From positions 274,469,426-274,533,425 of the forward strand of contig CP136063.1 in the NCBI GenBank assembly GCA_032622095.1: 64,000 nucleotides of DNA, written 5' to 3'. A program made the translations under genes and the position numbers. Positions 9,353 to 19,973 of this stretch are shown piece by piece. The stretch's first letter is position 1; each line of letters starts with the position of its first letter. The notes under the pieces were generated by a model that searched no databases, had not been told where the DNA came from, and worked only from the letters and a program-made list of their open reading frames with translations. This stretch comes from Siphonodentalium dalli (taxonomy: Eukaryota > Mollusca > Scaphopoda > Gadilida > Siphonodentaliidae).

Positions 9353-10084
9353 AAACTATTCCAAGATATACTTTACACAAATTAAATGCTATTCAAATGT
9401 AAAATATCATAAACTGAGTTATATACATTCTGTCTACTGCAATTTCACGATAAAGATATATTGTGATTTAACACTAACACTTTAACATTATATAGTACTA
9501 GGTTCACACTCAAGTAATATAATCCAAACAGTTTATATTGTCTTGTAAAATAAGAACTGATAATAATCCCACTTTCCAATGGCTAATTGAGTACATTAAC
9601 ACCTATACCAACATGAATGTAGTGGCAGTAATGGTGTGTCCATATGCTGGCAAGTTTGTACGATGTGTTTTGCATGCATTATCTTATAGAAACCCATATG
9701 GTGCCAGAATATGAAAGGCAGCATGTATATATACATGCATATTTACCTCAACTAACGTCATGAGAAGTAAACTTTCGGTAGCTCCAAATGTACTTAGATG
9801 TTGCCTTAAAGATGCCTGTATGATTCTTTCTTGCGAGATAGTTGCATGCTATTTACAGGCAAATGTCGATAGCATCGATACAGGTGGGACTATATAGTTT
9901 TACTACACAGGTAGTTTGTTAGCTGTGTTACAAAAATCATTTCTGTGATATTGTAGCTTACTATACCGAAATGTCTAAAAAAGAATAGCCGGCAAATGTG
10001 CTAGTGTATGAACGTATACCCTAAATTACTTTTACACAAAAATACAGTCAATTAAAGACACGTCGGGATGAACTCAAACCTTTA
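9353..10084. other. No gene recognised
   Basis: AT-rich sequence, single copy in this window, with many stops in all frames and no motif I can name. The last part leads into the LINE remnant, so it may include decayed upstream LINE sequence. Confidence 0.5.
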
Positions 10085-11560
10085 CTAGATGTTGCTCGCA
10101 GACTCCGCAGAAGATCTCCAACATGCTTTACATATATTTTCTGTGTACTGCAGTGACTGGAGAATCACGGTCAACACTTCAAAAACGAAAATAGTCATCT
10201 TCGCGAAATCTCACCGAAGATAAGGAAAGTTTAATTCATATTTGGTTGATTGATTGATTGATTGATTGGGGTTTATTGTCGCTTGAGCAACTAAGGCCAT
10301 ATCACGACATTGCCAGTTTTAGTGGTGGAGGAAATTCGCACACTTGCGACTAATCTAACAGTGATTTCAATGGCGGATAAACTCGTCAACCATGTGCGGA
10401 AAACCACTGGCAATTGGCGAGTAACTGGTAACTCCACCAGATAATGATTTCGAGTTACAAAGTCCACGATGGAAACATGTGCATTTGAACCCATATCGCC
10501 AGCGCTGGAGGGCGAAACGGCTTGGAGTTGTACCCCTAACCGATTGAGCCACCGAGGCCCCCTAATTCCTATTTGGTGATACCGACATAGACATTGTTAA
10601 GGAATACAAATATCTGGGTATAAAGTCTTCCAATTATGCAATCGGGAACATTTTATAAATGTAGATATTATCTAATAAAAAGGGCAGAATCGGCCATGTA
10701 TGGTGTGATTAGGAAGATAAGGGAACATGGACTGACAATAGACTGCCAGTAGGAACTATTTGACCGAGTAGTTAGACCAATTTTGCTATATGGAGCTGAT
10801 GTCTTCGGATACGAAAATACTTCAATGCTCGAAAGGCTACATCCGACATTTTTAAAATTCATCATGAAGATGAAACCATCTACTCCAAACTGTATGGTTT
10901 ATGGAGAAACTGGAGCGTATCAAATATATGTTACAATTGAAACTGCAATGATTAGATTATGGACTAAACTAGTCGGCAATGGCACGATGGCTTCCTCTGT
11001 TTACAAAACTATTCCTCCACTATTACCATGCCGAAGAGTATCTTGAGTGTAAAAGAAATTTGGACTAGCCTATGTATGTAACGGCCAATCAGTCGCAGAT
11101 GGGATTATCTCATCAGATATGTTGAGCAGACTTTAAAGGACATTTGTATTGCCGAGTGGACAGAAGACATCCGAGGGAAAAGTAAGTGCGAACTACATCG
11201 CGCTATTAAAGAATAGTTTGGGGTAGAAAGATATATTCTAGATCTTCCCGATACACTAAGAGAAACCGTTACTCGAATGAGAACAAGAAACAACCAACTC
11301 TCCATATAAGTTGCAAGCTGGAAAAACTCAGAAACCTCGGCAATGTGTCATCTTTGTGGCAAACAAGAGACGGGAGACGAATATCATTATATGCTAGTAT
11401 GTAGTTCATTAGAATCAGCCTGTCGTACCCATGTAAGCCAATATTTTCACACCACCCAACAAGAGATAAATTGTTTGCATTAATCAACACAACACACAAG
11501 AAAAAACTTGTCAAATTAGCGAAATTATGCTGAATCATTTTTACAACTGCTTCTCCAAGT
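10085..11560 (+). mobile_element. LINE (non-LTR retrotransposon) 3' remnant
   Basis: Decayed reading frames follow the order of a LINE ORF2 C-terminus. MLLADSAEDLQHAL and VNTSKTKIVIF are the segment just after the FADD box. After a SINE insertion come VKEYKYLGI, then FDRVVRPILLYGADVFGYEN (from about 10758), LHPTFLKFIMKMK, STPNCMVYGETG, LRETVTRMRTRNNQL, and a zinc-knuckle-like CHLCGKQETGDEYHYMLVC (Cx2Cx9Hx4C, 11345-11401). The whole is broken by stops (TAA 10219, TAG 10750, TAG 11216, TAA 11308) and frameshifts. It is an old, dead 5'-truncated copy. The clade (L2/CR1/RTE-like) cannot be fixed by eye. Confidence 0.8.
10247..10562 (-). mobile_element. tRNA-derived SINE inserted in the LINE
   Basis: On the minus strand the element starts with GGCCTCGGTGGCTCAATCGG (A box, + strand 10540-10551) and has GGTTCAAATGC as B box (10481-10491). 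Its 3' end is CAATAAACCCC followed by (CAAT)n at 10247-10266. Direct repeats flank it: TAATTCATATTTGGT at 10232-10246 and TAATTCCTATTTGGT at 10563-10577, 15 bp with one mismatch. Removing the insert and one repeat rejoins the LINE frame. The 3' module looks like SINE tails common in molluscs and other invertebrates (memory, not checked). Confidence 0.88.
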
Positions 11561-12420
11561 ACGTAGTAAATTGATATGCCGAGTTATGAAGCGATCACTC
11601 AGATACCCACTCACACACCCCAATGACCTCACATTTTACAAAATATATTCTAGACTCATAACATTATATTATGCTGATTACATATATTATTTCTTGAAAC
11701 CTCCAGTTCCAAGATATAGAAGGAGGGAAATAAAACATCGATTGATTGAATTTTGAGACGCTCACAGCTGCTCCAATGTTTAATATGGTGAGCATATGTA
11801 GGCATCCCATCGTGGTTCAATGCGTCTCAATATAAAGTCACTTTATTTTCGATATCACCCATATACCTATCTATAATGAAAAACAATTGAAGAAATATTG
11901 GAATTGTTATAATTTGTAATCACACTTTATATGACGAATGCTATATTAAAATAAATGCGAAACATATATATCAAATATGTCAGAATCTTGTCGACAAAAT
12001 TAAAAAAAAATTAAAGTTGATAATTATAAACACGATTATCCCTAATCTTTTGATTAATTTTCAGGGAGATTGGTATTTTATAAAAGTATGTTTTATTATG
12101 TTGTGAAGTCTTATAATCTCTTTTTCTAAAATGTTCATCACTTAAACCGTGTGCAAGTCTAAATAATAGATAGCCTCCAGTGGCTATTTCGGTAGAATCC
12201 ATAAGTAATCTGGCCTCCATGAGCAACCCAGCCATAACAGCTAGGTCGATTCAAGATAAGTGGTATTTTTGGACCGGGTATTGGTGGCCGTGATATCCGA
12301 TGCTGGAATTTCGGCAAGTTTGTTAGTTATTTACTGGGGATCATTGGGGTCGTTTGTGTACTATTATATACACACGATTTAGGTAGAAAATCCGCTCTAT
12401 AACTGACATTCTGCTCTAAA
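11561..12420. other. No gene recognised
   Basis: AT-rich. A 74-codon minus-strand frame at 12011-12235 contains FRLAHGLSDEHFRKR and looks more protein-like than its surroundings, but I do not recognise it. It has no support beyond its length. The segment ends at the 568-bp repeat. Confidence 0.45.
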
Positions 12421-12988
12421 ATTGTTCCGAAAAAACAAAACAAAACAGAGGTTAACTGTGTTACTGTTTGTCATCCCATGATCTTGGTTTTGGTGGATGG
12501 GAAAGAGAACATCTACTGACCATATTCAGAGACAAATCCACGGCGTTGTCGATGTAGGTGCATTACTGACATGAACGTGCATGGCTCATGCAGGGTATCC
12601 GTTGGGGGTGCCCAATTCCAACAACAGTTCCACCCTTCTCGAATAAGAACATATTCCCGAGTTCGCAAAATAAAGCTTTCGAATTGTTGGAAATTATCAA
12701 TATTACACTCCCTAAGGTTGAACAAATTCCAGCTCGTGGCAGTACAAACAAAAATGAACATGTAAAGTAGGGAAAAATGGGACTGAATTACTGGTTGGTA
12801 AATCAACCTAACAATTTAAAACTAATTGTGTTGTGAAATTTCCAACTAATGTTGTGCTAGGCTAAATATGGGGAGGGGATGAGGTGAGATACAACTAACC
12901 CCTACCCTGTCTGGATGTCATTGCTCACTGGGAACGGACACTACAAACTTTAGCAGCGCAGCGAACACACGCTTGTATGTCGCCTAAA
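12421..12988. repeat. 568-bp direct repeat r, third copy
   Basis: Same sequence as 8785-9352 with a few substitutions (for example ACTGTGTTACTG against ACTGAGTTACTG, and ATATTCCC against ATACTCCC). With the middle copy it flanks the 3,068-bp LINE/SINE segment as direct repeats. Confidence 0.85.
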
Positions 12989-14236
12989 ACGGCACGTTTT
13001 ATATACATGCATATAGCATCATACATTATGTTATTACCGATCGGACCATTGTTGCTTTAAAGATCCATGCAATGTCCGAGATTTGACATCCAGTTTGTCA
13101 AACAGATGTTGTTCAGCTTACCGTGCAGGCAAATATAGAAAAGGAAACAAATATCGCCATTTGTATGGATCAGGTATATAGCGAAAATCTACACAAAGCA
13201 TCTATCAGTTTTACTTTGAAAACGAGTAAATAACTCACCGATAACGCTCTTGATTACATATCGCTTTTGGGCGACGCGAGCATGTACGGTCTTTATAAAA
13301 CGCGATAATGATAGTCTGGTTTGACAGGGACGAACACCAGTAATTACTCTCATCGTCGTATATTAATTAGATCGGACAGATTTTCCAGATAGGAAGGAAT
13401 ATGATTAGGTTTTTAACAATAGCGAAAGAGGATGAAGATTTACGAGATGCACACAATAGCATTAATGTATTCAATACATATACTTTATCACGAGTTCAAT
13501 CGGCTCATCCGAAAATTGCTCCGAGCAAATGAATTAAACTGATAATTGAATACCATGATGGTGTTTAAGTAGCATACATGGTGTAATATCCGCTATAGAA
13601 ATAGGGCGTCGCTCTTAATACCTAATTATAAAATTGATGTCTCACTATAGCTAACCCTCTGAGTGGCAATTTCCCCACACCACAAAACGGGCCAAAAACC
13701 GAAGAAAAAAAATACTAAAAAGAAGAAACCGTTGCATTATATAATACATTATAGGCGCGTGTGTTGCATTGTCACGCTCTCCTGTTAGTATTGTTTTCGG
13801 TCGTTTTTTTTAACTAGGGCAGGTCTCAGCTCCCAAATCTATAAAACTTCAAGGTTTTAGCCCCCCCCCCCCCAATAAAACTTTATCCAAACCCTTGTTT
13901 TAATTTTATTCGTTGTACACCATCATATTGGAAAATAATTTTGTCCACAATTGATAAAGGGGAACACCATTCTCGGAAACTAATGACCAGAAATGCATAT
14001 ATGCACCCTGCATTTACTGTATATATATTCGTGGCGTTTGGCTAATAATGTATGACATCTGTAGTGATAAGTTTTTTTTAAAGTGGCGCGCTAGTTTTAA
14101 ATATAAATATTTTGTAATTTATATTTTACTAGTTTTAACCACACGCGCCCAATAATTTCGAAGGTAGTGGGTTCTAACTCATGTTCAGACTGATACGCTT
14201 TCTAACTCTAGGTGAATGGGCTTCCTGTTTAACGAC
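12989..14236. other. No gene recognised (matches 354-1614)
   Basis: Second copy of the AT-rich non-coding stretch, with a 13-C run at 13861-13873. No feature is seen beyond the homology. Confidence 0.6.
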
Positions 14237-14322
14237 GTCCCCGTAGCCGATGTGGTCAGGTCGTGGATAAGATCGCCACAGTCTGGGCTAGAGGAGGTTG
14301 GCGCGGGTTCGAACCCGCGTGG
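14237..14322 (+). repeat. tRNA-like sequence, second copy
   Basis: Identical to 1615-1700, including the GGTTCGAACCC B box inside a 16-bp palindrome. The same reservations apply: the acceptor stem does not close, so it is a SINE head or tRNA pseudogene. Confidence 0.55.
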
Positions 14323-14663
14323 ATTAAAATCGGGACCCATTTTCAAGCTTGATTTGGTTTGAGGGACATCTCATGGCCATTTCGATAAGAAATGCGAATT
14401 TGTTTGCATGACCGAGTTAAGCAAATATGAAGTAATTAACACTCATACTAAGTCCGTGCCTCCATAACGCAGACATATATAATTATACAAACTAGTGGGA
14501 TATGTCTGTCTATATATTTGTATTTTCGCGATATTTCTCCGACTCGTGAACCGATTCAACCAATTTTGGTACACTGGCCGTATTATTTAAATGTTTTCAT
14601 TCAGGCAATATATCATAACACAATATATATAGAACATGTTGCAATTAGTACAACAAATATATA
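14323..14663. other. AT-rich spacer (matches 1701-2041)
   Basis: Second copy of the spacer between the tRNA-like sequence and PLE-A. No gene. Confidence 0.4.
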
Positions 14664-14675
14664 TATGAGTTTAGG

Positions 14676-14945
14676 ATGTTCTTGGACATCTTGAACAGTC
14701 ATGATGAATCAATCAAACTCAAAGAATCAATATCGCAAACCAGCATTGATTTCCTTGATTTAACAATATTTAAGGGCCCACAATTTACATCATGCAACAT
14801 TTTAGATACAAAACTTTTTACGAAACCAACGGACTCTCACCAGCTTCTTCATCGTAAATCTTTCCATCCGCCAAAACTTTTCAATGTATTGATTAAATCT
14901 CAAATCATTCGATACCACCGGAACTGCACGAACAGAACGACCTAA
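14676..14945 (+). pseudogene. PLE-A thumb fragment, copy 2
   Basis: Same 89-codon fragment as 2054-2323. Near the end it reads IIRYHRNCT, where copy 1 has IIRFHPNCT. The basic RxxRxxC-like spacing of other PLE thumbs fits the copy-2 version better, so copy 1 carries the derived change. Confidence 0.8.
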
Positions 14946-15053
14946 ATCAAGCTTGTTCAGTGCTGTTCCAGGCTTTACGACCGCGCGGCTACTCTAGTAG
15001 ATTACTGCGCCAAGTAAAGTCCGAAACTCTCAGATAATTGGAATCGTTACGCC

Positions 15054-15581
15054 ATGACCCAACATCGACTGAGGCTGAGCCAACAATGGATACGGCACAA
15101 TCGGCCGGTGTTGGGTAATTGTTCAGCCTCATTTTGTCACAAAGAACGACGTTACATCAATACAATGGGATATATCAATACTAGTAACACTTTCGCCAGC
15201 GAACAAACACGCATATCGTATCAAATGCATAGCGAACTTAATTGTGATTCTAAAAATGTAATTTACTTAATCACATGCAAAAGATGCCGTATACAATATG
15301 TTGGACAAACAAAAACCTCTCTCAAAGTTAGAATGTCTAATCATCTTTCCAGTGTCCGCAAAAAACTCTACATGCAAATTTCCGATCATTTCAACTTATC
15401 TAATCATGACAATAAATCCCATTTCAGCTTTCAGCCAATAGAACAGACACCAATTCTAGCCGACGAAGACCAAACCGATTCAATACGCCTAGAACGCGAA
15501 AACCATTGGATGGGCGTACTTAAAACATATCTTCCGTTCGGACTTAACATTGACTACAAAGGTGTTTCTCGAAATTTCTAG
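15054..15581 (+). pseudogene. PLE-A GIY-YIG endonuclease, copy 2
   Basis: 175 codons with the complete set of GIY-YIG positions: VIY 69-71, YVG 82-84, Arg93, Glu149, Asn165, plus the Cys pairs 23/28 and 75/78. It differs from copy 1 by Ser116 for Tyr116. No RT core is attached. Confidence 0.85.
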
Positions 15582-15728
15582 TGCTTTCCTCTGATCTACA
15601 ATCGTAGAAAAAACTTTGCATTATTAAACAATAAATTGACCGAGCCTCTCGACAAACGGGTTATTATTGCCTACAAGAAAAATCCCAGTTTGAGAGATAT
15701 GCTCGTTCAATCTAAACTCAGACCTTGA
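15582..15728 (+). pseudogene. PLE linker-like segment downstream of GIY-YIG, copy 2
   Basis: Identical to 2960-3106: in frame with the endonuclease after one TAG, 48 codons, with KKNPSLRDMLVQSK. See the comments on domain order in the copy-1 entry. Confidence 0.6.
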
Positions 15729-15903
15729 TTAACACGCAGTTCAATTAGTTTTTAGCAATTTCAACATCATTATCCTTTGTTTGTGCTCAACACAATATTT
15801 TATGTCAATTTCCGACACAACCTAAAAAAATTTAGCTAGTTCCATAGAAATAATTACATAAGAAATCGGATAATCGACCTGTGCCAGTGCTCTCCACACT
15901 TTC

Positions 15904-15906
<3 letters not shown>
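15729..15906. other. Spacer before AT microsatellite (matches 3107-3283)
   Basis: Non-coding, second copy. Confidence 0.5.

Positions 15907-15941
<35 letters not shown>
15907..15941. repeat. AT microsatellite, left part, split by Helitron
   Basis: (AT)n interrupted at an A|T step by the Helitron; it resumes at 16836-16847. Confidence 0.85.
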
Positions 15942-15944
<3 letters not shown>

Positions 15945-15965
15945 ATTATATATTTTGAAAGATCT

Positions 15966-15984
15966 GTGTGTGTATGTGTTTGTT

Positions 15985-16030
<46 letters not shown>
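15966..16030. repeat. TG microsatellite in the Helitron
   Basis: (TG)n with TTTG interruptions just inside the 5' end. The 113-codon minus-strand frame over it is microsatellite translation, not a gene. Confidence 0.85.
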
Positions 16031-16032
<2 letters not shown>

Positions 16033-16509
16033 AAATCGATGGACTCGAAAACGACTAAGCCAATTTCGATGAAATTTGGTATTTGGATGTGTTTTCGGCC
16101 GGAGACGAACATAGGCATATTTATTTGTCCGTGCGAGGTCAACTTTTCACGTGCGGAGGTCAAATCTATTTTTACGCCGTTTTTGCGCTAATATATTTCA
16201 GTTCGGTGCTCACAAATCGATTCGATATAGCGCGAATAATAAATTGCCAGTCATATAATTTGCACGGTTAGAATCTGTGTGGCTTCATCTTTCCAACGAT
16301 ATATAATATGTATGTATCCGTTTTAGTTATCTGCCTCAATTATTAGGTACAAGTGGTGCGATGCTTTTATCAGGATAAAATCAATGCGTAATTTCTATGA
16401 CGTCGTCAGAGGTCATAAAGTTAGATTACGTTAACTCTCACCCTGCCGATGCATTTGACTGTGTCGCGTTAACTCATCACCGGCCGAGGTATCCGCAAAT
16501 GACATTGGG

Positions 16510-16800
16510 CTATATATCTCGAAAACGGGTGTAGCTATCGACTTGAAATTTGGTATGTGAATGTATCTTGCCCCGGATACGAATTTTATCGGGTCGCCGA
16601 GCACGTGCGACGCCAGCTTCGCGCATGCGCAGACGAGATCTCGGAAACGGGTTGAGATATTGACTTTAAATTTGGTATGTGAATGTATCTTGCCCCGGAT
16701 ACGAATTTTATCGGGTCGCCGAGCACGTGCGACACCAGCTTCGCGCATGCGCAGACCAGATCTAGGAAACGGGTGGAGCAATCGACTTGAAATTTGGTTT
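16510..16800. repeat. 122-bp tandem repeats in the Helitron
   Basis: The block GAAATTTGGTATGTGAATG recurs at 16545 and (as TAAATTTGG) at 16667, then in part at 16789, exactly 122 bp apart. Each unit has GAAACGGGT(G/T), GAATTTTATCGGGTCGCC and CTTCGCGCATGCGCAGAC. There are about 2.3 units. The 95-codon and 150-codon frames over them are by-products. Confidence 0.85.
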
Positions 16801-16894
16801 TTTAATAGCCCGGACGAAGTCGGGTCACCTTCTAGTATATATATATAAGACAAGCCATGCAGAACAGAACACTGATGAACCACCCACCAACAAA

Positions 16895-17557
16895 ATGCAT
16901 GCTGGACAGAATGTCTCCGAAAAAACAGACAACAACGCGTACAAGGAACGTCAGAAAATCATGAACATTTGGGCACGTCAGAAAGGAAATTATGCACGCG
17001 TATATAAAATTGCCAGGACATCGGAAATAACAGCGGATACATACAAGGAGTTCCTACTTGCTGGAAATCCATTCATTCCCAGGAAGTTTAGGAGTAAGAT
17101 AACAAAAAGTGATACAACAGTGACCAAGAGAGTTAAGTTGGAATTAGAAATTGTAAAGCTTCAAGGAGCGCAAGTAACTCTGGAAGATAAGAAGGAGATA
17201 TTTGCAGAGCGATGTGAACAGATAGACCGAGACATGACATCAACAATAAGCTCAAAATGGACAAACCGGGAGATAATTTCCAAGCTCATAAAACTATGGG
17301 ATGAAGAAAAGTTTCATATTCGGACAAAAATCAACATCAACTGCGAGAAAAAACTGAAGTGGTTGAAAACCCAAAGCCAAACTACTACAGGCATTAACAG
17401 AAGCACGGGCATTGATGCTAACATCATAGAAAAACCAGACATGCGATCTGTTTCCGAAACAATAAAACCAAGCACGGAGAAGTCGGGCGATATTTCGGAA
17501 AGACAATCAGTTAAGAATACAGTTGTCCGAAATAACAAAAACAAACTCCCGTGTTGA
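16895..17557 (+). pseudogene. PLE-B N-terminal region, copy 2
   Basis: Matches 3393-4055; the frame is open back to 16787, into the Helitron end, by chance. The start is taken at the ATG matching copy 1 (MHAGQNVSEK). It differs by Met to Thr (MIST/MTST) and Lys to Met (DKRS/DMRS). Helical, Lys-rich, no recognised domain. Confidence 0.6.
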
Positions 17558-17697
17558 CAGTCATTCACTGGTGACAAGGAAGAAAGTTTACGACAGACCT
17601 CAATCAACAGATATTAAAAACACCGTAAGTAGAAGTAATTTAGACACCGCTCGCGATGACATCCAGAGTTGTCACAAACCACAACCCCATCCAATAA

Positions 17698-18942
17698 CCA
17701 GAATTTTTTAGAAAACCGCCGTCGCCTCAAGGGACGACACAAACAGGAGATGGGACCGAACAACCCAACATTTTCAACCTCTCGTCACACACCCTGTCCA
17801 ATGACGAGGCCAACTTATTAAAATTGGGGTTAAAGTTTGCACCCACCCCCACATCATCTAATAAACACGAGCTGCAAAAAGACGTTGATGAATTCTCTCG
17901 AAAATTACGACTAGCAGAACGATATTTGGACGAAAAACATATCGACCCCTCTCTCGTCCGTAATAAGTCATCCAAATGCCCAGACCTTAATAGGGACCGA
18001 GCCTTGGAAGAATTTATAAAGACTTTGAAACAATACCCACTAAACAGTCCAGACAGCGACAAGCAAAATCTAAAAAAGTCGGAAATAAAAGCTATTTCCA
18101 GTCTTAAAAATAACAAAAAAATAATAATAAAATCGTCGGATAAAGGGGGTGCCATAGTCATAATGGACATAGATTATTATGAACTCAAAATAAGGGATAT
18201 GTTATCAGATCATAACACATATGAGGAAATTCCCCAAAACATAGATAAAGAAATTCTTGGAAAATTGAAGAAACTTATCAATAAACACCTGAAATGCTTC
18301 ACAAAAAAGGAAGTCGACTATCTCACAAATTTCAGCTGTAAAACGATTAATTTCTATGGATTACCTAAATGTCACAAATCTAACCAGATAAAAGCCGCGA
18401 TAGAAGAACAAAATTCCGAAATCATCAGTGTATACCGACCTGAGGATCTCAAATTTCGCCCGATCGTTGCGGGACCAGCTTGTACAACTAGCAGACTGAG
18501 CAACCTTGCAGACATAATTTTAAAACCCCTGCTCAAACATGTTAAAAGCTATGTCAGAGATGACATTGATTTTCTAAACTATATTCCCATGGAAGTTACA
18601 GATGACACCCTCCTGGTAAATTTCGATGTTGTAAGCTTATATAGCAACATACCACACTCACTAGGCCAGGATGCAATTCAATTTTGGATGAAAAAATATC
18701 CGGAAACTGTCAACGACAGATTTGCTATGGCTTTTGTCGAAGATGCAGTAAGACTCATCCTCGAAAACAATACATTTCAGATGGGCAAAATGAACTATAA
18801 ACAGATAAAAGGGACCGCAATGGGAACGAAAATGGCCCCAACATATAGCACTTTAACTCTTGGGTATCTTGAAGAAAAACTTTACGAGTCTCTACAACAG
18901 AGATATGACAAAACGTTCAGTGACAATTTCCAAACCTCGTGA
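17698..18942 (+). pseudogene. PLE-B reverse transcriptase, copy 2 (palm open to TGA)
   Basis: Open from after a TAA at 17695-17697; a usable start is not obvious. Numbered from the TTG at 17824 (372 codons): SSDKGGAIVIMD 104-115, FYGLPKCHK 177-185, LKFRPIVAG 209-217, motif A NFDVVSLYSNIP with Asp268, motif B GTAMGTKMAP 330-339. Motif C (YIDD) lies directly after the TGA at 18940-18942, at 18949-18960. PLE RTs are relatives of telomerase RT. The T4 run at 18570-18573 keeps the frame that copy 1 lost. One nonsense codon and one frameshift separate this from a continuous RT. Confidence 0.88.
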
Positions 18943-19034
18943 AAACGATACATAGATGACTGCAATATATTTTGGCAGAAATCATGGGGTGACGTCAATG
19001 AACTGGGCTCGATTTTAAATGGACTCAATGCGAC
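18943..19034 (+). pseudogene. PLE-B catalytic YIDD box beyond the stop, copy 2
   Basis: KRYIDDCNIFW follows the TGA in frame; the frame ends at the same TAA produced by the shared one-base deletion. Identical lesion to copy 1. Confidence 0.75.
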
Positions 19035-19973
19035 CTAAAATTTACCATAGAAACTAGCCCACAAAAATTTCCATTTCTTGATATTCTCATTATAAAAGAT
19101 GGTAAAAAAATTTCAACGGACATTTATTGCAAATCAACAGACACTCAGCAATACCTTCACTTTAAAAGCAATCATCCCAGAAGTTGTCGCAATTACATCC
19201 CATATAACCTATCAAGACGCATTTGTACAATAGTCTCAGACTCCAACGTCCAAATAATCCGACTGGCGGAACTCAGAACCACTCTAGTAAAGCGTGGTTA
19301 TCCCATTAACTTAATAGATCAAGGCATTAAAAAAGCCCAATCGTATTCCCTTGCAGAGCTTAGACAGACAAAACCACACTCAAAAGCGGACAAAACACCC
19401 CTTGCTATGGTAACAACCTATAACAATCGAAACCCTGAGTTATTTCCCGTGGTATATAACAACTTACCTATTTTGGAGAAGAGTGAACGTATGAGGAGAG
19501 TTCTAAATTCCACACATATCATCAAAAGTAAACGACAACCGCCAAGTTTGAAAACCACACTTTGTAAAGCCCGATTCTCAGATGGTGTCATTCCGACAAT
19601 ACCATCTGTAAAATCGTGCAGAAAAGTTCATAACAAGGATACACGTTGTGGAACATGCCCCCTTTTATTGGAAGGTTCATCATTCAGGTTCGAGAACGCA
19701 TATAGGGATTTCAAAGTCAAGCGGGACATGACATGTGAATCAGAAAATGTTATTTATGTAGTGATATGTTCAAACTGTGGCGCCAATTATATCGGTCAAA
19801 CAACCAATCTGCGACACAGAGTAACACTGCACAAACAGGGGATACGGGATACGAACTACCGCACACTATATGTTAGCAAACACATCGATGAATGTAGTGG
19901 GAGGGGGGGGGGGGGATTTCAACGCAGCTCCCGTCATGAAAGAGTTAATGCTGCACCAACGCAGCTCCCATAA
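19035..19973 (+). pseudogene. PLE-B thumb, linker and truncated GIY-YIG endonuclease, copy 2
   Basis: Same domains as 5534-6505. The Met at 19407 is an internal start. The GIY-YIG domain keeps VIY, YIG and Arg but has no C-terminal Glu/Asn part, because the 37-bp minisatellite begins after HIDECSGRG. The longer G run (19901-19915) gives a different, meaningless tail. One substitution in the thumb turns SPQTFPF into SPQKFPF. Confidence 0.85.

Larger units (their letters stand above)
14664..15728 (+). mobile_element. PLE-A remnant, copy 2
   Basis: Carries the same lesions as copy 1: 5' truncation in the thumb, a frameshift between thumb and endonuclease, and a TAG at 15579-15581. All were therefore present before the duplication. 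Few substitutions separate the two copies. Confidence 0.85.
15942..16835 (+). mobile_element. Non-autonomous Helitron, 894 bp
   Basis: The 5' end is TCTATTATATATTTTG directly after A; the 3' end is CTAG directly before T. This fits Helitron insertion between A and T without target duplication. A hairpin CCCGGAC-GAA-GTCGGG (16809-16824) lies 7 bp before CTAG, the usual place for the Helitron terminator. The homologous AT tract in copy 1 (3284-3345) lacks the insert, giving an empty-site control. Inside are a (TG)n run, a GATGAAATTTGGTA block and 122-bp tandem repeats. There is no Rep/helicase coding, so it depends on an autonomous partner elsewhere. Insertion happened after the duplication, or copy 1 was lost by conversion. 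Confidence 0.87.
16850..19910 (+). mobile_element. PLE-B: broken near-full-length Penelope-like element, copy 2
   Basis: Same layout as copy 1 but better preserved: the RT palm up to motif B is one open frame of 372 codons or more. It shares three lesions with copy 1 (frame change between N-terminal region and RT, TGA before YIDD, one-base deletion after YIDD). At the 3' end a G run expanded by 7 bases compared with copy 1 changes the last residues. Not functional as it stands. Confidence 0.87.

Noticed and set aside
12011-12235. 74-codon minus-strand frame containing FRLAHGLSDEHFRKR
   Set aside because: It looks more protein-like than chance, but I cannot match it to a family and there is no second copy or splice context to support it.
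8785-12988. LTR retrotransposon with 568-bp LTRs
   Set aside because: The repeats do not end in CA, no primer-binding site or polypurine tract is visible, no target duplication is clear, and the inside holds LINE and SINE debris rather than gag-pol.
15822-16163. 113-codon minus-strand frame with His-Thr and Ile-Tyr runs
   Set aside because: It is translation of the TG and AT microsatellites.
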